NCBI RefSeq assembly: GCF_048128805.1
Contig: NC_136013.1
Coordinates: 6,642,102 to 6,706,101, forward strand
Length of the DNA stretch: 64,000 bases
Direction: 5' to 3'
Source of the DNA: Centroberyx gerrardi
Taxonomy: Eukaryota > Chordata > Actinopteri > Beryciformes > Berycidae
The notes below the pieces were generated by a model, which saw nothing but the letters and a program-made list of their open reading frames with translations, was not told the DNA's origin and made no database searches. Within the stretch, counting starts at the first letter, position 1. The number at the start of each line of letters is the position of its first letter. This document shows positions 41,501 through 64,000 of this stretch, one piece after another. The position numbers were made by a program, and so were the translations under genes.

Positions 41501-42524
41501 CACTGCGTCTCTCAGCAGATCGAGTGCTAGAACTCCCTCAGCAGGTACTGTTCCCACCGCAGCATCATCATCTTACCTTCATCTCAGAAAAACCTGGGGA
41601 AAAAAAAAATCACATTTCGGCATGAGCGGCACTTTATTAACTTTATTATCTTGTGAGCAATGCCTTGATTTGTAGCTGCTCGTGTACTTCAGGAGTAAAA
41701 TCAAGGCCATCAGCGTGTTCAGATACTCGAAACCCTTCTTTTGATTACATTTTAAATTCCATTATAGATGATATTTTTGCCCAGCGGAGTGGAACAGCAA
41801 AGCCGAGGCTCTGTTCTCTGTTCTATTTCTGTCTCAGGTCTGCTAAAGGCCAGTCAGCAGCCTGCTCTCCAGCTCGGCAGCCATACGAGCGACGCCACTC
41901 TGCAGGACTTTGCTACTGAACCGAGCCACCAGAAAGCACCGCCAGACGCTGCCTGGAGCCATTTTAACACCAAGCTAGACAGACCCAAAGCAGTGAGTAT
42001 ACTCCAGAACAGCAGTGGAGTGCACTTAACTAAGTCCACCCAGCAATTAGATGGTCAAGTTTCAAAAGAATATCGCAGCATAGTCGGTGGAAGAGGGCAA
42101 CACTTGCTCAAAGTATAAAAATAAGTGTCCAGCAGCAGTGCAGTGGACAGGACCCCCTCCACTCTGCACCTGCTGTGTTTGGATCAACTACCAACACAAC
42201 TTTCTCTCCTGCTGCTCTCTCTCTCGCTCTCGCTCTCTGTAAGCCTTCCAGTTGTCTCAGTAAAGACAAGTGCACTGCCCAAAAATTACATACAAACATA
42301 TTTTTAATGAGGTAATGCTGTTTTCATACTTTGAGCAAGGGTCATACCATCCTCGGATACATACACAGAAGAGTAAAACTGAGTTATTAGAGAACATGCT
42401 TAGTATGGCTGGGAGCAGCATGTTGTACTAGGCAGTCGGAGCTTAATTTGTGTCTTTGTTACTGTTTCAGGATCCTTCTCGCCTGCGTGTTGTGACTGCT
42501 GAGACGCTGTTGCCAAATCTCTGA
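15734..42524 (+). CDS. ccdc162: Coiled-coil domain-containing protein 162, intact 47-exon gene
   Basis: Large protein of unknown biochemical role; identity rests on sequence type and 6q21 synteny. Exons: 15734-15873, 16233-16305, 16579-16689, 16871-16984, 18007-18201, 18969-19068, 19384-19526, 19688-19840, 20197-20298, 21000-21164, 21262-21353, 21420-21452, 21729-21864, 22049-22252, 23047-23379, 24197-24397, 24800-24921, 25635-25863, 25948-26150, 26466-26618, 27173-27266, 27373-27507, 27610-27758, 27863-27974, 28072-28121, 28287-28463, 29747-29891, 30296-30473, 31166-31304, 32165-32315, 32546-32641, 32890-33042, 33918-34135, 34534-34672, 34994-35114, 35222-35331, 36356-36505, 36708-36761, 37120-37287, 37632-37784, 38126-38260, 38766-38918, 39740-39949, 40596-40716, 41482-41544, 41838-41992, 42471-42524. 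The sum is 6,585 nt, 2,194 residues, with all phases consistent. The N-terminal 60% is mostly helical (LHYIPACERNN, SELGFDEFHLYLRPVQFE). Exons 38-44 are heptad coiled coil (ISALQARIAQLEEENGSLEK, VSLQEELEATKQAL). Exons 12, 13, 19, 23 and 43 have the least certain borders. Introns after exons 10 and 17 use GC donors. Confidence 0.85.
16985..18006 (+). other. ccdc162 intron 4, no gene seen
   Basis: About 1 kb of AT-rich intron. The stretch 17310-17640 looks like an old retroposon 3' end (A-rich, no usable frame), but I cannot name it. Confidence 0.5.
18262..18480 (+). repeat. Dispersed fish repeat, probably a LINE 3' tail
   Basis: Starts with AATCAGGAATCAGAATCAGG and contains GAATTTGACTTGGTG and GCAATATACAGACAT, wording common in many teleost intronic repeats. 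It ends in a purine-rich GAAGAGAAGAG tract. It is a fragment with no coding capacity. Confidence 0.55.
21165..21261 (+). other. GC-AG intron in ccdc162
   Basis: The exon ends ...GCT CAG and is followed by GCAAGT, the strong consensus of U2-type GC donors. The acceptor is TTGTTAG. Continuing in frame into 21262 gives an open frame, while reading on past 21164 meets a stop at 21189. No GT donor nearby keeps the frame. Confidence 0.75.
22480..22900. repeat. MITE-like intronic repeat, copy 1
   Basis: Bounded by TTAAAGCTGCA on the left and its near complement TGCAGCTTTAA on the right. Shares a long diverged alignment, in the same orientation, with 39286-39705, for example GCTCTGTCCAGAGAAAG and GTGCTGTGTGCAGTTT. 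Non-coding; lies in a ccdc162 intron. Confidence 0.75.
23515..23992. mobile_element. hAT-like MITE with exact 8-bp target duplication
   Basis: Ends TAGGCCTGGGAC... and ...GACACAGGCCTA are inverted repeats. The element is flanked on both sides by CTTTTAAC (23507-23514 and 23993-24000), an 8-bp duplication typical of hAT insertions. The 478-bp interior is AT-rich and has no transposase. Confidence 0.85.
24922..25634 (+). other. GC-AG intron in ccdc162 carrying a hAT MITE
   Basis: Donor AG|GCAAGTG at 24922 and acceptor GCTGCAG ending 25634. The phase (2 then 1) joins AG+C to a serine codon and keeps the frame open through the next 229-nt exon. The interior is mostly the MITE at 25013-25546. Confidence 0.75.
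25013..25546. mobile_element. hAT-like (Tol2-end type) non-autonomous element
   Basis: Left end CAAGGGTGGAAATAACT and right end CTTTCCACCACTG are inverted. Subterminal ACTT/AAGTA repeats (TACTTTTACTTAAATAC) are the style of Tol2-like hAT ends. Flanks TTTGCATG (25005-25012) and TTTTCATG (25547-25554) are a 7/8 target duplication. No transposase. Confidence 0.8.
29674..29709. repeat. (CA)n microsatellite
   Basis: ACAC run with GA interruptions, 38 bp upstream of the exon starting at 29747. Confidence 0.9.
30615..30760 (-). repeat. Dispersed repeat family A, partial inverted copy
   Basis: Reverse-complement fragment of the family also found at 34200-34500 and 60745-61440. Shared landmark: ATTCAGTGTTT plus CAGAAT, and AAACTCTCCATTG. 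Confidence 0.65.
31385..31893 (+). repeat. LINE 3' end
   Basis: Begins with a short frame (HSSFQFAAPSDWNEL) resembling the C-terminal end of a fish LINE ORF2. It continues through a T-rich 3' region to TTGACTTGCCTGGTTAAG and a poly(A) tail. It is a 5'-truncated dead copy, sense to ccdc162. Confidence 0.7.
33540..33835 (+). repeat. LINE/SINE tail plus (TTCTC)n microsatellite
   Basis: T-rich segment ending CATGGGGATCAATAAAG, a common fish retroposon 3' end, runs straight into about 100 bp of TTCTC pentamers (33730-33822). The simple repeat probably grew from the tail of the retroposon. Confidence 0.75.
34200..34500 (+). repeat. Dispersed repeat family A, copy
   Basis: Same unit as 60745-61440: AAAACCTACAATTCA, TGTTCAATGATGTTTTTTG, GGGGAAACACTGAATACT and TTTGGCATGAAAATGGTC occur in the same order in both. 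This copy is uninterrupted, so it shows the empty site for the LTR inserted in the other copy. Confidence 0.75.
35520..35720 (-). repeat. Retroposon tail (inverted)
   Basis: AATTATAATAATAACTTTAT followed by TAGCACTTTT is the inverted form of common fish LINE tails that end in a trinucleotide repeat. A similar sense-strand tail is at 38640-38757. It sits in the intron 35332-36355. Confidence 0.5.
38385..38521. repeat. (TCTA)n microsatellite
   Basis: About 34 near-perfect TCTA/ATCT units with one TCA break and one TTTA break, in the ccdc162 intron 38261-38765. Confidence 0.98.
39286..39705. repeat. MITE-like intronic repeat, copy 2
   Basis: Second copy of the repeat at 22480-22900, in the same orientation, in the intron 38919-39739. 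It begins TTAAAGCTGCA and ends TGCAGCTTC. Diverged and non-coding. Confidence 0.75.
40851..41334. mobile_element. hAT-like (Tol2-end type) non-autonomous element
   Basis: Ends CAGTGGTGGAAAAAGTACTC and ACTTTCCACCTCTG are inverted, with many AAGTA/TACTT subterminal repeats. Flanks ACAGGGAA (40843-40850) and ACAGGGAC (41335-41342) form a 7/8 target duplication. No transposase. It lies in the ccdc162 intron 40717-41481. Confidence 0.85.
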
Positions 42525-43510
42525 AGTGGAAGCCTTTCAAATGTAATTGCGTGGCTTAAAGTTGTTACAGTTGCGGCTCACCCATCAGTAAATTAACCCC
42601 GGGTTAACTTGTTGGGGAAGTTAGCCGGCTGTTAGTTTGTGTCTGCTGTTTTACATGCAGTGTGCGTGCATGCAGTGTTTTCTGTGCTGGCCTTTGCAAA
42701 CCGAGTTGAATGTCGAGTGTTGTTTTCTTCAGGCCTACTGTGTGTTTTTACTTTGCAGCAGGGTGCGGTGCGATTCAGTATTCAGCGTTCACCATGCTGT
42801 TGCCAGTGCCAAGATCTAAACCTGTCGGAGGGTTTTGTTCATTTTCATTCAACAAGGCATTTTATTGTCAATTATATTCACAGCGGTTTAAAAACTCATG
42901 TGTCTTGCCTTCAAAAATCAGTGCAGCAGCATTATACTGCTTTGGTCCCTCTTTCAGTCTTTCTTTACACTTGCTTTTTCATATAAAATCGATTGAATAA
43001 TAAACCAATTTCTATCCACTGCGAATAAACAAAATACTGTCAATCAGTTTCAATCAAATACTGTATTGGATCAATCCTTGATTTGATCAAGGAATATCTT
43101 AACAGTAATGTTACTTACTATTATGATTACTTGTGCATCAGTTACATTATCAATGCAGGGTTCCCACACTCACTGGGACATCAAATTCAAGGACTTTCAA
43201 GGTCTTGTTTGTTGAAATTCAAGTACTGAAAATTGGAATGTTTTGGGGTAAGACGTGACATTGGTCAAAATTAGACACCACAGAGGTCTCATACTCATGA
43301 TCTTGTGAAGTCAAGAAATCATCAAGTACTTTCAAGGCCATCCGTTAATATTCCCAAAAAACTTTTAAGGCCTTATTTTATTTTGATTTTCAACAAACTT
43401 GGGAACCCTGTCAATGTAGCAGCATTATCAGTTGGGAAGACAAATGGATTTGGCAGCCACACACACACACACATCCACAGTCAGTCAGCCTGAACCAGCT
43501 CTCCACCCCC
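42525..43510. other. ccdc162 3' UTR and convergent junction with zbtb24
   Basis: The two stop codons are only 986 bp apart and the genes converge. AATAAA on + at 42999-43004 is the probable ccdc162 signal. On -, AATAAA at 43382-43377 is the nearest candidate for zbtb24; it lies inside the repeat 43156-43410. No further gene is seen. Confidence 0.6.
43156..43410. mobile_element. Short terminal-inverted-repeat element (MITE)
   Basis: Left end CAGGGTTCCCA and right end TGGGAACCCTG are inverted repeats. TCAATG flanks both sides (43150-43155 and 43411-43416). The 255-bp interior contains repeated TTCAAG/CTTTCAAGG words and no frame. Confidence 0.75.
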
Positions 43511-47877
<4,367 letters not shown>

Positions 47878-49458
47878 TTTCTCCCCCACAGTCACTTCTG
47901 CTCCTGTAAGTGATGAGAGGCAACTCATGTCAAGAGAGGGCAACAGTGCAGAAAACTACATGAAAGGAGCAAGTACACATCTGTCTGTGTAAGTGTGCAT
48001 GTGACTTTACAGAGAACTCCACTGGCTAATATATTAGATTTAATAGAAAAGCTCTCTTGAAAACATACCCCATAAAAGACATGAGAGTTCAGGCTGCTAA
48101 GTTAACCGGTTTGCTGCTGTCTCAAAAGTCAAAAAAACGCGTGCAATGATGCATGTGTAACCAGATTCAGGTTTAGCACGCAGGCTACACTGTCTCAAAC
48201 AGTGGTGGGTCGCCAGACGTAGGCCACGTCTAACTGAGATGGCAAAACGTGCAAATGAAATAACGCACCGAATGAGCGAAATCAAAGCAATACTGTGTGT
48301 GGGACGAACCCAGAAATCCCGAGTCGCACAAACCGCGGTGGAATTCAAAATACTGAGCTTTTAGGACCTTACCTTGTATTTTGATCGGGGACGGAGGACG
48401 TGAATATGTTATCGCGAGAGGTGTGGTTATGAAAGTAGCTCCACGCGCTGCAGTGCGAGCCGACCTACATGTGCTGCGGATAGCACGAGCGCCCGCCCTC
48501 CAATGGAATTAGACCGCCGCTTGCTCTATAGATCAACTGTTGAATTGCTTGCTTTAAGTAGGCTTTAAGCGATCTATTTTTTCTATGGAGATTTGTCCAG
48601 AATATTAGCAACAACAGAAGAAACGATTGATGCAAACCTGCTTATTTTTGCTCTGATGCATGTTTATTGAATAATCAATTAATGGCTGCAGACGCCTCCT
48701 TCAGGACCTGACAGCCAGCTGGAGAGCGAAGCAGCCGGCGGACTATCATGGATGGGAATCTCCATTCCTATGCAGAGTTGTTGACATCCAGGAGGCTGTG
48801 ACTTGCATCCAAACAAGTTGGTACACAAGTTTTACACCGTTTTGTGATTTGACTTTGTTTTACCCTCTACAGTCTATGGGTTGGACCGTAAAAGCAATTA
48901 ATTCCATAAGTGAACTCATTAAATATTTTACAACATTCTACTTGACTGCACACATCAGTGGGCTACTTCTATATTATGTTCTCAAAATTTCCATGCACTG
49001 CGTTGTGGTGTTTTTACAGTCAAGAAAAAAATCAATTAAATAGGCTAAGGCAACGCGTTTTTTTTATGGTTGTGGGTAATACAATAATCAACGAAAATAC
49101 ATACATTTTACGGCATTTTGCGCCTAAGAAAGGTTCTTTGAATAGACTGCACCTTTAGTTGTCGAAAAAAATTACTTATTTTGGCAAAAGCGTCTGCTAA
49201 ATGACATAATGTAAAATAAATAACCCGAAAGATAAAATATATTGACTGCGACGAAAGAAATGAATGCACTACTTTTTATTTAGTTAATTATGCAACGTCT
49301 AAGTTATGTAATGCATTACAATGGCAACAAGCCATTGTTACCGACCTTTGCACGGCCCAATCGGTGAAGCACAGTATGTTTAAAGAGTCACTCGTGACAA
49401 AGGTTGCTCGACCCAACACTCTGCCACCTGTGTGAGACGCAGCAGGATCGGGTCCACC
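47878..49458. promoter_or_regulatory. zbtb24 5' UTR exon and divergent zbtb24/ddo promoter region
   Basis: A 5' UTR segment 47903-47878 is preceded by an acceptor. The matching donor is at 48372-48371 (AAG|GTAAGG), so a non-coding first exon of zbtb24 starts somewhere near 48.4-48.5 kb in a CG-richer stretch. ddo starts at 49459 on the opposite strand. The roughly 1 kb between them shows no other gene and must hold both promoters. Confidence 0.6.
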
Positions 49459-51050
49459 ATGAAGAGTGTGAAGGTCGTGGTGGTGGGAGCAGGTGTGATT
49501 GGCCTCTCCACGGCCGTCTGCATCGCCGAGGCTCTTCCCTTCTGCTCGGTGACTCTGCTGGCTGACCAGTTCAGCCCGGACACCACCAGCGATGGGGCTG
49601 CTGGGATACTGTTCGCTGCACAGTTTCCAGGTATGCACAAGTCTGGTTTTTCCACCTGACACTCAAATTATCAGGCTAAAAATCATTTGCAAGGCAGAAA
49701 TTCCCTTGTCTACTCCTCTCTCTCTCTCCATCTTCATCTCTCTGCAAATATATTCTATAGAGATTATTTTTGCTGTATTTGCCAATCAGATATTCCTTTG
49801 GAGAGACAGAGACGCTGGTTCAAGGAAAGTTTTGAGCACTTGTTGGCCATTGCTCAATCCCAGCATGCATCTGAAGCTGGAGTGCTGCTGAGCTCAGGGT
49901 AAGAGGTCTTCTTGACTGACCCAGTGTGGAAAAGAGGTTGATATTCTGCCAAGGTTACTATTATATGATCTCTTTACATCCAGTGATTTTTGATTTATAT
50001 ATTTTTTCTTCTAGGTGGCAGATTTTCAAGGAGGTCCCCGCTAAGAAGGAGCCCTTCTGGTCGGAGTTTGTGCTGGGCTTTCGCCTCATGACCGCCCGGG
50101 AACTGAAGCGGTTTCCAGATCACAAGTTTGGCCAGGCTTTCACCACCATCAAATGTGAATGTTCCAGCTACCTGCCATGGCTGGAGCAAAGGTTCCTCCT
50201 CTAATTATTCATAGTAAAACAGAGTGTGTCATTATCATCAGGTCAATATACTTTCAGTTGAACTACTCCAGGATTTTCTTAAAAAAAAAAAAAAAAAGCC
50301 TTTTGCCATGAAAAGATTCACAATTAACACTTAATTTAATTAATTCCAGTGCAATTTACATTTTGAATTCATTGACTGAAATGGAATCAAACCCAATCAT
50401 GGCCTTTATAGATATGAATATAAACAACTGTTAAATATGCTCTCTATGACAAGTTATTTACATAAACTCTTTTCACTCCTGTTTTCTTAAGGTTCAGAAA
50501 AGCTGGAGGCCAAGTTGAACAGAGGAAAGTCAACAATCTGCAGGAATTAAGCGAAAGCTACGACATCATTGTCAACTGCTCTGGCCTGGGCTCCAAAACC
50601 CTGGTGGGCGACCTCCAGGTGCACCCGGTCAGGGGCCAGGTCCTCAAGGTGCAGGCCCCCTGGCTGCAGCACTTCATCAGAGACGGAGACGGAAAGACCT
50701 ACGTCTACCCCGGCGTTGACAGCGTCACTATAGGCGGCACGAGGCAGGAGGGCGACTGGAGGCTGGAAGTGGACGAAGGAGACACCAGGAGCATCCTGGA
50801 GCGCTGCGGCAGGCTGGAGCCTTCGCTGAGCACCGCCAAGGTGCTGAGCGAGTGGGTGGGCCTGAGGCCGAGCAGGAGGAACCCGCGGGTGGAGAGGGAG
50901 CTGGCGCTGCTGCAGGGCCGCCGGGTGCCGCTGGTCCACAACTACGGCCACGGGGGCTGGGGGGTGACGCTCGCCTGGGGCACCGCCCTGGATGCTCTGG
51001 GGCTGGTCCGGCAGTGTCTTCATGAAATGCCTCCACAGGCTAAACTGTGA
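49459..51050 (+). CDS. ddo: D-aspartate oxidase
   Basis: Peroxisomal FAD enzyme that oxidatively deaminates D-aspartate and related acidic D-amino acids to 2-oxo acids, ammonia and hydrogen peroxide. Four exons, 49459-49630, 49790-49898, 50015-50191, 50492-51050, give 338 residues (human 341). The start lies in CCACCATGA and fits the N-terminal FAD-binding fold: [14 protein letters not shown] (GxGxxG, residues 10-15). Other blocks: [95 protein letters not shown] and HFIRDG are DDO-like rather than DAO-like. The C-terminus QAKL ends in AKL, a good PTS1 peroxisomal signal. The third exon's donor (AG|GTTCCT) is weak but keeps the frame. The 3' end is partly duplicated just downstream. Confidence 0.96.
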
Positions 51051-51105
51051 ACAAATTCTGCTGCTAAATTCTACTGTATTTGGTGCGAACAACACTTGCC
51101 TTTAA

Positions 51106-51386
51106 AGAGCAAATCGACACTACATCACATAGGGCAGGAAATTGCTTCTCCACTGCTCTCGGTTTGAAACTTTCAAGCATGTTGCTGTTTTCAAGCATGT
51201 TGCACTAGTGGCCACACCCCAATCAGGGATGTCAAAGCAGGTATTTCGCCAAAACCGAAATACCTGCTTTGACATCCCTGATTGGGGTGTGGCCACTAGT
51301 GCAACATGCTTGAAAACAGCAACATGCTTGAAAGTTTCAAACCACAGAGCAGTGGAGAAGCAATTTTCTGCCTGTTGATTTGCTCT
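51106..51386. mobile_element. Palindromic foldback MITE, piggyBac-like TTAA insertion
   Basis: Left arm to 51248 and right arm from 51256 are almost perfect reverse complements, around a 7-nt loop CCAAAAC. The left arm carries one short extra segment. The ends AGAGCAAATC and GATTTGCTCT are inverted repeats, directly flanked by TTAA on both sides (51102-51105, 51387-51390). No coding capacity. TTAA duplication is the mark of piggyBac-type transposition; assigning the family is inference. Confidence 0.85.
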
Positions 51387-51608
51387 TTAAGTAAAGAGAT
51401 CTACTAGCAGAGAGATGCAATTCATTTAAAGATAACAAATGCAGACTTACTGAAATGTGTCGAAGAAGTGAGAGAAGAAAAGCAAGCAGTCTTATTTGGT
51501 TTTTACAATGTACATAAGGGAAATGATTTAGGGAAACACATTAGTGAAAGCAATGGTGTTTTAATTTACTACAAAGAGTGATTATTATACAATTTATGTT
51601 TGGAGACA

Positions 51609-51925
51609 CTGGAGCTGATCAGGCAGCATCTTCATGAAATCCGTCCACAGGCCAGACTGTGAAGAAATTCTGCTACTAATTTCTACTGTATTTGGTGCCA
51701 ATAGCAGTTGCCTTTGAGTGAAGAGAGCTACTGGCAGAGAGATGCAATTCATTTAAAGATAACAAATGCAAATGCAGAGTTACTCAAATGTGATGAAGTG
51801 ATGGTACAGAGCTGACTGTCTAACCGTATTAATCATCAGGAAAACACTGTACATTAATGAATGTAATGGCATTTACTACTGAGAGTGATAATAAAAATGA
51901 TTTGTTTATGTCTGATAATTTAAAA
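51609..51925 (+). pseudogene. Partial second copy of the ddo 3' end
   Basis: 51609-51662 encodes LELIRQHLHEIRPQARL and a stop, aligning with the authentic ddo end [17 protein letters not shown] (50997-51050). The similarity continues into the 3' UTR (CTACTGTATTTGGTG, GCAGAGAGATGCAATTCATT). No upstream catalytic sequence is present, so it is a broken fragment and not a gene. The retained ARL still looks like a PTS1 end. Confidence 0.75.
51890..51895 (+). terminator. Candidate ddo poly(A) signal AATAAA
   Basis: Canonical hexamer located in the duplicated copy. The corresponding place in the first copy reads GATTATTATAC and lacks it. Confidence 0.5.
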
Positions 51926-51994
51926 TATGACATTGGACTCATTCCCTCAGCAACGAATGTTTCCAAAATCTGCAATTTCTTACTGTAGGTTGTC

Positions 51995-52000
51995 TTTATT
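51995..52000 (-). terminator. Candidate sash1 poly(A) signal
   Basis: AATAAA on the minus strand, 322 bp after the sash1 stop, about 100 bp from the convergent ddo signal. Confidence 0.5.
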
Positions 52001-52321
52001 GCTCATATTAATTGATTGTATCAACTACATTAAATTATATTCAGTATTTTCCAATGCTTCTGTGCTTGCATGTATTTACAGGCGACATCAGTTCAACAGT
52101 TAGGTAACAGGGATCAACAATGATTCTTAATTGTAATGCTTTGTCTGGCAGTATTGATTTTTGTCACATTATGAAAGCTAGTTGACAATTGCAGTAACCA
52201 TTATTCTAGAAAAGCCAGTAATATACAGTAATATACACTTGAACACTTGATGAAGTCCATGTAAAACATCTTCCGTTTGCCTCGGCTTCTATGTAGACGT
52301 GCAGGAGGCAAAAATCTGGGA

Positions 52322-63711
<11,390 letters not shown>

Positions 63712-64000
63712 CTGCAAAGGGAACAAGAGACCGTGTGAGCGTCTCAGCACATGATGCAGAGCTGGAGGTCACTGTCTGTACTCTGTCAGCTGATATACTG
63801 TTCATAATCGAGTAGCTGGCACACATATTACTACTTCAAAGAAATGATGAAAAATGCACTCTTCTATACATGCAAATATAAATGTTCTTTTCAACAACAT
63901 GTTTTGACTATTTTCAGCATACTGGGATCTTATAAACTAATATAGCTGAAAATAAACAGCGAAAACTCAACATTTCACGTTTTATACACTGACAATTTGC
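63712..64000 (-). other. sash1 intron at window edge
   Basis: Upstream intron of the first visible sash1 exon, with a good pyrimidine tract and CAG acceptor at 63712; no exon seen. Confidence 0.7.

Larger units (their letters stand above)
51051..51925 (+). other. ddo 3' region: tandem duplication with palindrome
   Basis: The only AATAAA between the ddo stop and 51,900 is at 51890-51895, so the ddo 3' UTR probably runs through both the palindrome (51106-51386) and the second copy of the ddo 3' end (51609-51925). Confidence 0.55.

Noticed and set aside
49459-51050. D-amino-acid oxidase (DAO)
   Set aside because: Blocks [16 protein letters not shown] and GGTRQEGDW and the 6q21 synteny fit DDO better.
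50547-51095. Minus-strand 182-codon frame over the last ddo exon
   Set aside because: Antisense shadow of GC-rich coding sequence.
51051-52321. Hidden SAM2 exon of sash1 between its stop and ddo
   Set aside because: No minus-strand frame of adequate length or SAM-like pattern (W-L-x-x-x-x-L) was seen.

Overview
This is a vertebrate nuclear segment, almost certainly from a ray-finned (teleost) fish. It has GT-AG introns, dense DNA-transposon MITEs, LINE tails and microsatellites. It carries six protein-coding genes that match the human 6q21-q24 gene set packed into 64 kb. There are no bacterial operons, CRISPR arrays or rRNA/tRNA genes.

Layout, left to right: (1) 1-5.1 kb, the 3' half of AFG1L (LACE1, a mitochondrial AAA+ ATPase) on +; (2) 7.0-15.1 kb, complete FOXO3 on +, two coding exons split inside the forkhead domain, with a long 3' UTR; (3) 15.7-43.0 kb, CCDC162 on +, for which I derive an intact 47-exon, 2,194-residue reading frame although the human copy is a pseudogene; (4) 43.5-48.5 kb, ZBTB24 on -, BTB domain, AT-hook and eight C2H2 fingers; (5) 49.5-51.9 kb, DDO (D-aspartate oxidase) on +, four exons ending in a peroxisomal AKL tail; (6) 52.3-63.7 kb and beyond the right edge, SASH1 on -, with an SH3 and one SAM domain. 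CCDC162/ZBTB24 and DDO/SASH1 are convergent pairs. ZBTB24/DDO are divergent.

The exon models were built by hand. Intron phases agree at every junction, and all six frames close without internal stops. AFG1L lacks its 5' exons and SASH1 its 5' (right-hand) exons because of the window edges.

The genes do not form one pathway: mitochondrial quality control, stress transcription factor, coiled-coil protein of unknown role, DNA-methylation-linked transcription factor, peroxisomal D-amino acid oxidase, signalling scaffold. Their linkage is inherited synteny. The most unusual structures are: a partial tandem duplication of the DDO 3' end in which one copy carries a 281-bp near-perfect palindromic TTAA element and the other is its empty site; a SASH1 C-terminus that stops before the expected second SAM domain; a duplicated fragment of the SASH1 SH3 exon placed in an upstream intron; a solo LTR nested in an older repeat with an exact target duplication; and two GC-AG introns in CCDC162. 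I found no evidence of a novel multi-gene system.
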